In this document: positions 1 through 6,358 of the stretch, one piece after another
Position numbering within the stretch: the first letter of the stretch is position 1
Layout of the letters: each line of letters begins with the position of its first letter
NCBI GenBank assembly: GCA_022824585.1
Contig: JAJDZN010000284.1
Location: forward strand, 1 to 38,357
From: Bryobacterales bacterium
GTDB lineage: Bacteria; Acidobacteriota; Terriglobia; Bryobacterales; UBA6623
Direction: 5' to 3'
DNA: 38,357 nt
Position numbers and translations under genes: made by a program
Notes under the pieces: generated by a model
Databases searched by the model: none
What the model was told of the DNA's origin: nothing
What the model saw: only the letters and a program-made list of their open reading frames with translations

Positions 1-123
1 GCCTTGGTCGTCCGTGATCACCAGGACGATGTTGGGTTTCCGGCCAAGTGCGGGCCCAGAACAGGCGGCGACCAGGGACGCCGCTCCTAGAAAGCCGCGA
101 CGAGTGATGGACTGCTCGGCCAC
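1..123 (-). CDS. Sulfatase precursor, N-terminal fragment
   Basis: This is the first 41 codons of a gene that runs off the left edge of the window. Translation from a GTG gives a twin-arginine-type signal (SITRRGFLGAASLVAA, then a Cys) followed by KPNIVLVITDDQG. That phrase is the standard opening of family S1 arylsulfatases and related alkaline-phosphatase-superfamily enzymes; the DD pair supplies Ca2+ ligands. The product should hydrolyse sulfate esters outside the cytoplasm, perhaps on sulfated glycans. GTG at 121-123 is the only usable start because a TAA lies in frame five codons upstream. No clear ribosome binding site is visible. The Cys-X-Pro active-site motif lies outside the window, so catalytic competence cannot be judged. 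Confidence 0.8.
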   Translation of the reverse strand, partial: MAEQSITRRGFLGAASLVAACSGPALGRKPNIVLVITDDQG

Positions 124-947
124 GGAGTGCCCATCTTAGCCTGTCTGCAACCACACGGTGGAACTCTCAAAGATGCCTCGAGAGCGTATCGTTCCGCCGT
201 TCGGGCAACCCGCGTGCCGATGGCTAGCGCACGATGCGCCGAAGTTCCATGCAGACCTCGAAACTGAGGATTTGGTCTCATGGCACTGGCTGGTGGCCCG
301 CAATGATTTGACCCAGATCGGGAACTATATTGGGTGTTGGATTTGGGGCGAAGCGCGGGGAGTCGAACCCCGAAGGCAAGAATGACAAGTCCCGCCATGC
401 GACCGCGCCGCCCCGACAGAGTGGCCCCAATGACTGCTGGCGGCCTGTCTGGACCCATTGAAGGGACTGCATCATCGTTCCCGTGCTGTCCCCCTGCTGT
501 AGATTTCCAAGCAGGATTTGCACCAATCGTCATTGAACCCATGTTTCGTTCGATGCGTTGCGACTTCCGGATGGTTGTAGACCCGGACTCGTCCTTCGTC
601 AACCAACGCCACAGCGACGCCGCCCAACCGCACGAACTGTCAAGCGCGCAGATTACGCTGAGTATGAGAATCGCCGCAACGGCCCCGGGGCCGATCAACC
701 AGAGTCCCCTCCACGTCAGTTGCCTCATGCTCAAACCTGAGCGGGCTTGGTTGCAACCTTAGTGCCCTCGGGCAGACGCTTCGAGGCCGTCTTCATTTCG
801 CCACTAATCCGTTCCGAGCGTATCGAGAAGCGCGAAAGGTATTCATGCCATGCGACTTGTTGAACGAATAGAGAAGCGATGGTCGGGGTCCGATCGACCC
901 AGGTGCGCCTACAGGGGCCGCCAGCATTGGCTCGCAAGGACGCTTCC
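124..947. other. Gene-poor stretch, no supported gene
   Basis: About 820 bp between the sulfatase start and the vapC stop. Overlapping open frames exist on both strands, but none has a recognisable family, a convincing start or a ribosome binding site. The minus-strand frame over 731-937 and the first third of the minus frame ending at 734 (a hydrophobic segment) read somewhat protein-like and could be decayed genes. A T-arm-like stem-loop (CGGGG, 7-nt loop, CCCCG on the minus strand) lies at about 355-373, but no matching acceptor or anticodon arm was found, so no tRNA is called. Confidence 0.4.
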
Positions 948-1346
948 CTACAGGGGGCGTGTGCTTGGCAGTGTGGCCATCCGCTTGTCGAGTGTCAGCG
1001 CGGACAGACCGGCTCGCGCGTAGTCGTTCGCAATCAGCCGGTCAAGGAGCCCCGCACCGCCAGATGCGTCGAGAGCGGCGATGACGGACCCACCGTTTAG
1101 CGGCGCGACGATCCCGCTCTGCAACACATCAAGCAGTCCGGCCCGTGTTTCGACCTTGGAAATCCCGTAGTGATGCTGAATGGCGATGTAGGCCTCTCCG
1201 ATGACCTGATTCGACGCGAAGACCTCGGCTCCCTCGTTCTCGATCAACGCTCTCAGGGAGGTCAGGGAATACTTGAAACTAGGCTCGGGGTGGCCCGTAA
1301 CCAGCCGAACCAGAACGGAGGTGTCAATCCCGTAGCGCGGGGTCAT
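948..1346 (-). CDS. vapC: PIN-domain toxin, VapC type
   Basis: A 132-residue PIN-domain ribonuclease, the likely toxin of a type II toxin-antitoxin pair. The acidic Mg2+-binding residues are all visible: Asp8 in GIDTSVLVRL, Glu51 in QVIGEAYIAI, Asp102 in LLDRLIANDYA and Asp120 in LTLDKRMATLP. Length and motif order match intact VapC proteins, which cleave specific tRNAs or rRNA. The ATG overlaps the 3' end of the upstream antitoxin gene by 23 bp, typical of coupled toxin-antitoxin operons. The gene looks intact and is the only VapC-like toxin in the window that does. Its RNA target cannot be read from sequence. Confidence 0.85.
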   Translation of the reverse strand: MTPRYGIDTSVLVRLVTGHPEPSFKYSLTSLRALIENEGAEVFASNQVIGEAYIAIQHHYGISKVETRAGLLDVLQSGIVAPLNGGSVIAALDASGGAGLLDRLIANDYARAGLSALTLDKRMATLPSTRPL

Positions 1347-1566
1347 GTGCTTGATCGCGGAACGATTCCAGATCGAACGGAATCCGATCTGGTCGAATCT
1401 TCGATCGCAGAGGTGCGAGACGAGCCGGGTCGATTCGACGGGGCCTTAGCATGAACCCGTCGGAGCACTCTATCAATTCAATTTGGTCACCGGTGCCCAC
1501 GCCAAGTGCATCCAAGACCCGTGCGGGGAAGGTGACCTGACGTTTTGACGTGATCTTGACTACCAC
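1324..1566 (-). CDS. vapB: AbrB/SpoVT-fold antitoxin, VapB type
   Basis: An 80-residue antitoxin with a swapped-hairpin AbrB DNA-binding domain at its N-terminus (VVKITSKRQVTFPARVLDALG, then GTGDQIELIE) and a C-terminal tail (about residues 45-80) that would thread into the PIN toxin. The frame is open up to 1644, but I choose the GTG at 1564-1566 for three reasons. An AAGGAG Shine-Dalgarno sits six bases upstream, the AbrB fold begins right there, and a promoter-like element lies inside the longer version. The gene precedes and overlaps vapC. In this family the antitoxin, alone or with toxin, represses its own promoter. Confidence 0.85.
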   Translation of the reverse strand: MVVKITSKRQVTFPARVLDALGVGTGDQIELIECSDGFMLRPRRIDPARLAPLRSKIRPDRIPFDLESFRDQAHDPALRD

Positions 1567-1584
1567 AACCAGCTCCTTACCTTT

Positions 1585-1613
1585 AGCGTACTTCAGTAAG
1601 GAGAAGATCGCAA
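1585..1613 (-). promoter_or_regulatory. Candidate vapBC promoter
   Basis: On the minus strand TTGCGA (1608-1613) and TACGCT (1585-1590) are separated by exactly 17 bp. Transcription would begin shortly before the AAGGAG ribosome binding site of vapB. The placement supports the GTG start at 1566. Inferred from consensus only. Confidence 0.45.
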
Positions 1614-1650
1614 GCTCGTTCGCTCCGTTGTTTGCTTGGCGCAATCAAAA

Positions 1651-1668
1651 CTGAGTCTGTGGACTCAG
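1651..1668. repeat. Perfect 7-bp inverted repeat upstream of vapBC and metK
   Basis: CTGAGTC, a four-base spacer (TGTG), then GACTCAG. It lies in the divergent region between vapBC (minus) and metK (plus). No thymine run follows it on the plus strand, so a plus-strand terminator is unlikely. On the minus strand TTTTG follows, but no minus-strand gene ends here. An operator for VapBC autoregulation is a reasonable alternative. Confidence 0.4.
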
Positions 1669-1682
1669 GATGCGCGCCCGCA

Positions 1683-1712
1683 TTGACAAGTACGTGCTCG
1701 AACCTGAAGAAT
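1683..1712 (+). promoter_or_regulatory. Candidate metK-ahcY promoter
   Basis: A perfect -35 hexamer TTGACA (1683-1688) is followed after 18 bp by AAGAAT (1707-1712), a four-of-six match to the -10 consensus. Transcription from it would start near 1719 and leave a leader of about 115 nt before metK. Inferred from consensus. Confidence 0.45.
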
Positions 1713-1722
1713 GGAAGCTTGC

Positions 1723-1827
1723 AGGTGACACGCACCTAGGTCCGTTAGGCCGGTCGCCACCAAGGAATCTGCCGCCCCTCGAGCTGTAGCTGCGGCCTGA
1801 GAGCGTTGGTGGCTCCCCCATCGGAGG
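1723..1827 (+). promoter_or_regulatory. Structured leader of metK-ahcY, candidate riboswitch
   Basis: Pairings seen directly: a 5-bp hairpin AGGTG/CACCT (1723-1727 with 1733-1737); GGTC/GGCC (1739-1742 with 1748-1751); an 8-bp long-range helix GCCACCAA (1756-1763) with TTGGTGGC (1806-1813); inside it a hairpin built from CCGC, AGCT, AGCT and GCGG; and CTCC (1813-1816), which can pair with GGAG of the Shine-Dalgarno (1823-1826). The last pairing could hide the ribosome binding site and shares base 1813 with the long helix. metK and ahcY are classic targets of SAM and SAH riboswitches. I could not match the sequence to the SAM-I, II, III, IV or SAH consensus as I remember them. Function is inferred. 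Confidence 0.4.
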
Positions 1828-1833
1828 ATCACT

Positions 1834-2994
1834 TTGCCGCATAGCGCTACGCAGTTGTTCACATCAGAGTCAGTCAGCGAAGGGCATCCTGACAAGCTGT
1901 CCGACAAGATTTCCGATGCGGTCCTCGATGGAGTGCTAGCCCAGGACCCGCGTGGCAGGGTTGCATGCGAGACGCTCGTAACGACTGACCTCTGCGTGAT
2001 CGCTGGCGAAATCCGGACCAGTGCGGCATTGGACTTTGAGCAGATCGCGCGGGATACGATTCGCGAGATCGGCTACAACGACCCGGCCTACGGGTTTGAC
2101 GCGGGCACTTGCGCGGTCAAGACGCATCTCCACCAACAGTCGACTGACATCGCCATGGGCGTTGACACCGGCGGGGCCGGCGACCAAGGGCTGATGTTCG
2201 GCTTCGCCTGTCGCGAAACCGATGCGTTGATGCCGCTGCCGATCATGCTTGCCCACGAGCTGGTGCAGCGTCTCACCGAGGTCCGCAAGGCAGGCCTGTT
2301 GAAGTTCCTGCGCCCTGACGGAAAGTCCCAGGTCACCGTGCAGTACGCAGGCAGCAAGCCCGTCCGTATTGACGCCGTGGTGGTTTCGACCCAACATGAT
2401 CCGGTGGAGGGACCCACGCTGGCGAGCCAAGCCCAGCTGCGCGAGCAGGTCAGGGAGGCCGTGATCGACCATGTCGTGCCTGCAGACTTGGTAGACGAGC
2501 ACACCAAGTACCACATCAATCCCACCGGGCAGTTCGAGATCGGCGGCCCGCACGGAGATTGCGGCCTGACCGGGCGCAAGATCATTGTCGACACCTACGG
2601 CGGCATGGGCCGTCATGGCGGCGGGGCGTTCTCCGGCAAGGATCCCACCAAGGTGGACAGGTCGGCGTGCTACATGGCGCGGCACATCGCAAAGAACATT
2701 GTCTGGGCGGGCCTGGCGGATCGCTGCGAGGTCCAGCTGGCGTATGCCATCGGCGTTGCCGATCCGGTGTCTGTCAGGGTGGACACACATGGGACGGGAC
2801 AGCTCGGCGACGAGCGGCTTGCGGAGGTCGTCAAGGAGCTCTTCCCGCTCACGCCCGCCGGCCTGATCGAGTACCTCGACCTGCGGCGGCCGATTTACAA
2901 GCCCACCGCAGCTTATGGGCACTTCGGCCGGAGCGGGGACACCTTCACGTGGGAACAGCCGACCCGTGTGGACGCCCTGAAGCAACAGGTTTGA
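1834..2994 (+). CDS. metK: S-adenosylmethionine synthetase
   Basis: A 386-residue methionine adenosyltransferase, which makes SAM from methionine and ATP in the cytoplasm. The N-terminal [21 protein letters not shown] carries the ATP-site motif HPDK (18-21). GAGDQG (about 114-119) and the glycine-rich P-loop-like [12 protein letters not shown] (about residues 263-274) are intact, and [16 protein letters not shown] follows. Length matches the family. The start is a TTG, chosen because GGAGG (1823-1827) lies seven bases upstream and the translation from there matches the family N-terminus. ahcY follows 59 bp downstream, so SAM production and SAH clearance are probably co-transcribed. The leader described separately may control this gene. 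Confidence 0.97.
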   Translation: MPHSATQLFTSESVSEGHPDKLSDKISDAVLDGVLAQDPRGRVACETLVTTDLCVIAGEIRTSAALDFEQIARDTIREIGYNDPAYGFDAGTCAVKTHLHQQSTDIAMGVDTGGAGDQGLMFGFACRETDALMPLPIMLAHELVQRLTEVRKAGLLKFLRPDGKSQVTVQYAGSKPVRIDAVVVSTQHDPVEGPTLASQAQLREQVREAVIDHVVPADLVDEHTKYHINPTGQFEIGGPHGDCGLTGRKIIVDTYGGMGRHGGGAFSGKDPTKVDRSACYMARHIAKNIVWAGLADRCEVQLAYAIGVADPVSVRVDTHGTGQLGDERLAEVVKELFPLTPAGLIEYLDLRRPIYKPTAAYGHFGRSGDTFTWEQPTRVDALKQQV

Positions 2995-3053
2995 GAGGCA
3001 TGGCTGGCCGCGCGGTCGGCCCGCGGGCTTAAAGTGAGCTAAGGAGGCTTGCG

Positions 3054-4538
3054 ATGGCGCTAGCTGAAACCCTGCCGGAAACGCGCGAGACCGAGTCCGC
3101 GCCCCGCGACGATTTCAGGGTCAAGGATCTTGGCCTTGCCGAATTCGGCCGCGACGAAATCCGTCTGGCCGAGCATGAAATGCCCGGCTTGATGGCGCTG
3201 CGCGAGCAGTTCGCCGGAGAGCGGCCCTTGGCCGGGGCGCGCATCACGGGCTCGCTGCACATGACGGTGCAGACGGCGGTCTTGATCGAAACGCTCCGCC
3301 AGCTCGGCGCGTCGCTCCGCTGGGCTTCGTGCAACATCTTTTCCACGCAGGACCATGCCGCCGCCGCGGTCGCGGTCGGGCCGGGAGGATCTGCGGAGGC
3401 CCCCGCTGGCGTCCCGGTGTTCGCGTGGAAGGGCGAGACGCTCGAGGAGTATTGGTGGGCCACGGCCCGGGCACTGCTCTGGCCGGACGGCGCGGGCCCG
3501 AATCTGATCCTCGACGATGGCGGTGACGCCACGCTGTTGGTGCACTTGGGGCTGGAGTACGACCGGGCGGGAGAGGTGCCGGATCCTTCCACCGCCGCTT
3601 CGGATGAAGAGGCCGTGATCCTGGCTCGTCTCGCGACGTTGCGTCGCGAGCGGGGCCCGTTCTGGGCAGGGATCGCCGCGGGGATTCGCGGCGTCTCCGA
3701 AGAGACCACCACGGGCGTGCATCGGCTCTACCAGCGGCAGCAGGAGGGGTCGTTGCTGTTTCCGGCCATCAATGTCAATGACTCGGTGACCAAGTCAAAG
3801 TTCGACAACCTCTACGGGTGCCGCCACTCGCTGCTGGACGGAATCAACCGCGGCCTGGACCTGATGATCAGCGGCAAGGTGGTTGTCGTGTGCGGCTACG
3901 GCGACGTCGGCAAGGGCTGCGCCCAGTCCGTGCGCGGCCAGGGGGCGCGAGTGATCGTCACCGAGATCGACCCGATTTGCGCCTTGCAGGCGGCCATGGA
4001 GGGCTTCGAGGTGCGGCGGTTGGAGGATGTGCTGGAAGTCGGCGACATCTTCGTCACCGCCACCGGCAACAAGCACATCATCACCGCCCAGCACATGGCT
4101 CGCATGAAGCATCAAGCCGTCGTCGGCAACATCGGCCATTTCGACAACGAGATCGACATGGCGGGCTTGGCCAAGGTGGAGGGCGTCACGCGCAAGAATA
4201 TCAAGCCCCAAGTGGACGAGCACCGGTTCCCCGACGGGCATTCGGTGATCGTGCTTTCGGAAGGTCGCCTGCTCAACCTCGGCAATGCCACCGGCCATCC
4301 CAGCTTCGTGATGTCCTGTAGCTTCACCAACCAGGTCCTGGCGCAGATCGAGTTGCACCGCAACGCGCAGTCTTACGGCCGCACCGTTGCCACGCTGCCG
4401 AAGGCGCTCGACGAGCAGGTCGCTCGCCTGCACCTGCCCGCGCTGGGCGCCGATCTCACCGAGCTTTCCGAGGAGCAGGCCGAGTATCTCGGCATCTCCG
4501 CGGACGGCCCCTACAAGTCTGACCACTATCGGTATTGA
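3054..4538 (+). CDS. ahcY: S-adenosylhomocysteine hydrolase
   Basis: A 494-residue adenosylhomocysteinase, which reversibly splits SAH into adenosine and homocysteine and so relieves product inhibition of methyltransferases. Visible signatures are [16 protein letters not shown] and [14 protein letters not shown] in the substrate domain, [21 protein letters not shown] near residues 241-261, the NAD-binding Rossmann loop [14 protein letters not shown] near 275-288, and the C-terminal PYKSDHYRY that closes the neighbouring subunit's cofactor site. The length fits the longer bacterial form. A strong AAGGAGG (3041-3047) precedes the ATG. The N-terminal 30 residues before [11 protein letters not shown] are variable, as is usual in the family. 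Confidence 0.97.
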   Translation: MALAETLPETRETESAPRDDFRVKDLGLAEFGRDEIRLAEHEMPGLMALREQFAGERPLAGARITGSLHMTVQTAVLIETLRQLGASLRWASCNIFSTQDHAAAAVAVGPGGSAEAPAGVPVFAWKGETLEEYWWATARALLWPDGAGPNLILDDGGDATLLVHLGLEYDRAGEVPDPSTAASDEEAVILARLATLRRERGPFWAGIAAGIRGVSEETTTGVHRLYQRQQEGSLLFPAINVNDSVTKSKFDNLYGCRHSLLDGINRGLDLMISGKVVVVCGYGDVGKGCAQSVRGQGARVIVTEIDPICALQAAMEGFEVRRLEDVLEVGDIFVTATGNKHIITAQHMARMKHQAVVGNIGHFDNEIDMAGLAKVEGVTRKNIKPQVDEHRFPDGHSVIVLSEGRLLNLGNATGHPSFVMSCSFTNQVLAQIELHRNAQSYGRTVATLPKALDEQVARLHLPALGADLTELSEEQAEYLGISADGPYKSDHYRY

Positions 4539-4559
4539 TAGCGCGGAGGCGGGCGAGCG

Positions 4560-5381
4560 ATGTCCCGAGCGGGGGTGCGGCGAGCGCTAGTGCGCGGCGC
4601 AACCGCGTGCATCCTGCTCTCATGCGCGGGCTGGCTCGTGGCGCAGCGCGGCTATCGCGACATCCTGCTGCCGCCGGAATCGCCTTGGAGCGTTCACGAG
4701 CCGCCCGGCAGCGGCCGTCCGTCCGAATTCGTGCTCGCCCGCATGGCATACACAGACCGCTATGCCGACCAACTGCTCGACATGCGGCCGTGGCAGATCG
4801 ACACGCCGGCAGCAGAGCGACATTTCCTGCAAGGCTTGCAGCGCCTCTCGGTGATTGACGCGCGGCCGAACGAGACCTACGTCCATCCCAACGATCCGGA
4901 GGTGTTCGACTATCCGTTCCTGTACGTGGTCGAGGCCGGCCACTGGGACTTGACCGCGTCGGAGGTCGAGCGTATCCGGGAGTATCTGCTGCGCGGCGGC
5001 TTCATCATGTTCGACGACTTCCACGGCAGCGAGGAATGGGAGCATTTCATGAACGGCATCCGCCAGATCTTCCCCGAGCTGCCCGTCGAGGACCTCGATG
5101 CCGACAACGAGGTCTTCCACGTGCTGTTCGACATGGAGCACCGCGAGCAGATCCCCGGGGCGCAGATGCTCTACAGCCAGCGACCCTACGAACGCGACGG
5201 AGTTGTCCCGCACTGGCGCGGCATTCGCGACGCCGACGGCCGGTTGATGGTCTTGATCAACCACAACATGGACCTTGGCGACGCCTGGGAGCACGCCGAC
5301 TGGCCCGAATACCCGGAGCGATTCACCGCGATGTCCTACCGCCTAGCGATCAACTACATCATTTACGCGATGACACACTGA
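4560..5381 (+). CDS. DUF4159 exported protein
   Basis: A 273-residue protein with an N-terminal hydrophobic segment (about residues 12-28, ending in an Ala-Gln site) that is likely a signal peptide. The rest matches DUF4159: DPEVFDYPFLYVVEAGHWDLT, EVERIREYLLRGGFIMFDDFHG, and later NHNMDLGDAWEHADWPEYPE. DUF4159 has a glutamine-amidotransferase-like fold of unproven function and is often found near MoxR/vWA genes, none of which are here. It starts 21 bp after ahcY with GGAGG at 4545-4549, so it is probably the third gene of the metK operon. A link to SAM metabolism is not established. Convergent with the next gene, with only 8 bp between them. Confidence 0.8.
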   Translation: MSRAGVRRALVRGATACILLSCAGWLVAQRGYRDILLPPESPWSVHEPPGSGRPSEFVLARMAYTDRYADQLLDMRPWQIDTPAAERHFLQGLQRLSVIDARPNETYVHPNDPEVFDYPFLYVVEAGHWDLTASEVERIREYLLRGGFIMFDDFHGSEEWEHFMNGIRQIFPELPVEDLDADNEVFHVLFDMEHREQIPGAQMLYSQRPYERDGVVPHWRGIRDADGRLMVLINHNMDLGDAWEHADWPEYPERFTAMSYRLAINYIIYAMTH

Positions 5382-5389
5382 GGTTCGGC

Positions 5390-5689
5390 TCAGTGCCTGC
5401 GCTTGTCAAAGAGCGCCGACACTTCTGACGCAAACAGCCATAGATTGACCAGCCCTATCCCGGAAATGGCACCCCGCAGGTGGTTGCCCAGCCAGAAGGC
5501 GCTGTGCTGGGGCTGCAGGCTGAAGAAGTAGTTGTTGTCCCAGAGCAGGGTCCAGGGCAGCAACAGCAGGACCACGCCGACTTCCATGCAGACCAATACC
5601 AGGAAGACCTGTCGGAGCAGGATGTGCGGCCGGCCGCGCGAAACCCGCTTCGCCTCCTGTAGGGAAGGCATCCTCGGACTGATGCTCAC
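5390..5689 (-). CDS. Small two-span membrane protein, unknown function
   Basis: A 99-residue protein with two hydrophobic segments, near residues 26-48 (a long Leu/Val run ending in PWTLLW) and near 68-86. Between them is WDNNYFFSLQPQHSAFWLGNHLRGAISGIGLVN, which looks conserved rather than random. The C-terminus is basic (FDKRRH). I do not recognise a named family. It begins 11 bp after the rnhB stop on the same strand, so it is the last gene of a tex-rnhB transcript. Role unknown. Confidence 0.65.
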   Translation of the reverse strand: MSISPRMPSLQEAKRVSRGRPHILLRQVFLVLVCMEVGVVLLLLPWTLLWDNNYFFSLQPQHSAFWLGNHLRGAISGIGLVNLWLFASEVSALFDKRRH

Positions 5690-5700
5690 GAAGTCCCAGT

Positions 5701-6357
5701 TTAGCCGCTAGGCGCTGCGCTGCATTCGAACTTCGCCAGCTCGCGCACCGGCCTGTAGCTGAAGCGGTGCTGGGGCGTGCAGCCATGCTCGCGGAGCGAG
5801 GCGAGATGCCGTGGCGACGGGTAGCCCTTGTGGTCTCTCAGCCCGTATTCGGGATAGAGCGCATCCCACTCCAGCATGCACCGGTCCCGGGCGACCTTCG
5901 CGAGGATCGACGCTGCCGCGATGGAGCTGCTCTTGCTGTCCCCCTTGACAATCCCTCTTTGCTGGACCGGCAGGTCGATTTCCGCCGCGTCGACAAGCAA
6001 GAAGTCGGGGGCCGGATCGAGGCCTGCCACGGCCAGCTTCATGGCCAGCCGCGACGCCTGCAGGATATTGAGCAGGTCGATCATGGCAGCGTCCACCGCT
6101 CGCACCGCGAACGTCAAGGCGATCTGCCGGATGCGGCGGTCCAGTTCCGATCTGCGGGCCGGGCTCAGCCGCTTGCTGTCGTCCAGGCCCAGGAGGGCGG
6201 CCCCGGGGGGCAGCACTACCGCGGCGGCGAACACCGGCCCGAACAAGCAGCCGCGGCCTGCCTCGTCAACGCCGGCGATGCACTGGAGCCCCGCCTCTGC
6301 TGCTGCGGCTTCAAGGGTCCAGTCCGGGACGGCTCGATCCCGGCTGGCAACGGCCAT
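5701..6357 (-). CDS. rnhB: Ribonuclease HII
   Basis: A 218-residue RNase HII, which nicks RNA/DNA hybrids and single ribonucleotides in DNA. The catalytic Asp-Glu pair is in AGVDEAGRG (residues 31-32). Further signatures are LDDSKRLSPARRSELDRRI, LLVDA with the third carboxylate, and SSSIAAASILAKVARDRCM with the fourth. The usual GRGPLAGPV is GRGCLFGPV here, a mild variation. The ATG lies one base after the tex stop codon, so translation is probably coupled to tex. Length is normal. Confidence 0.95.
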   Translation of the reverse strand: MAVASRDRAVPDWTLEAAAAEAGLQCIAGVDEAGRGCLFGPVFAAAVVLPPGAALLGLDDSKRLSPARRSELDRRIRQIALTFAVRAVDAAMIDLLNILQASRLAMKLAVAGLDPAPDFLLVDAAEIDLPVQQRGIVKGDSKSSSIAAASILAKVARDRCMLEWDALYPEYGLRDHKGYPSPRHLASLREHGCTPQHRFSYRPVRELAKFECSAAPSG

Positions 6358-6358
6358 G

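Noticed and set aside
340..415. Possible tRNA or tmRNA 3' end on the minus strand (T-arm-like CGGGG-TTCGACT-CCCCG followed by CGCTTCGCCCCA)
   Set aside because: The T-arm looks good but the following seven bases have no complementary 5' acceptor strand at the right distance, and no anticodon arm or tmRNA core could be found.
87..734. Long minus-strand frame overlapping the sulfatase start
   Set aside because: It runs in another frame across the sulfatase signal peptide, has no family resemblance in its second half and no ribosome binding site. Only its hydrophobic N-terminus is mildly protein-like.
1936..2985. Long minus-strand frame opposite metK
   Set aside because: It is a high-GC shadow of metK. 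The plus-strand protein is unmistakable.
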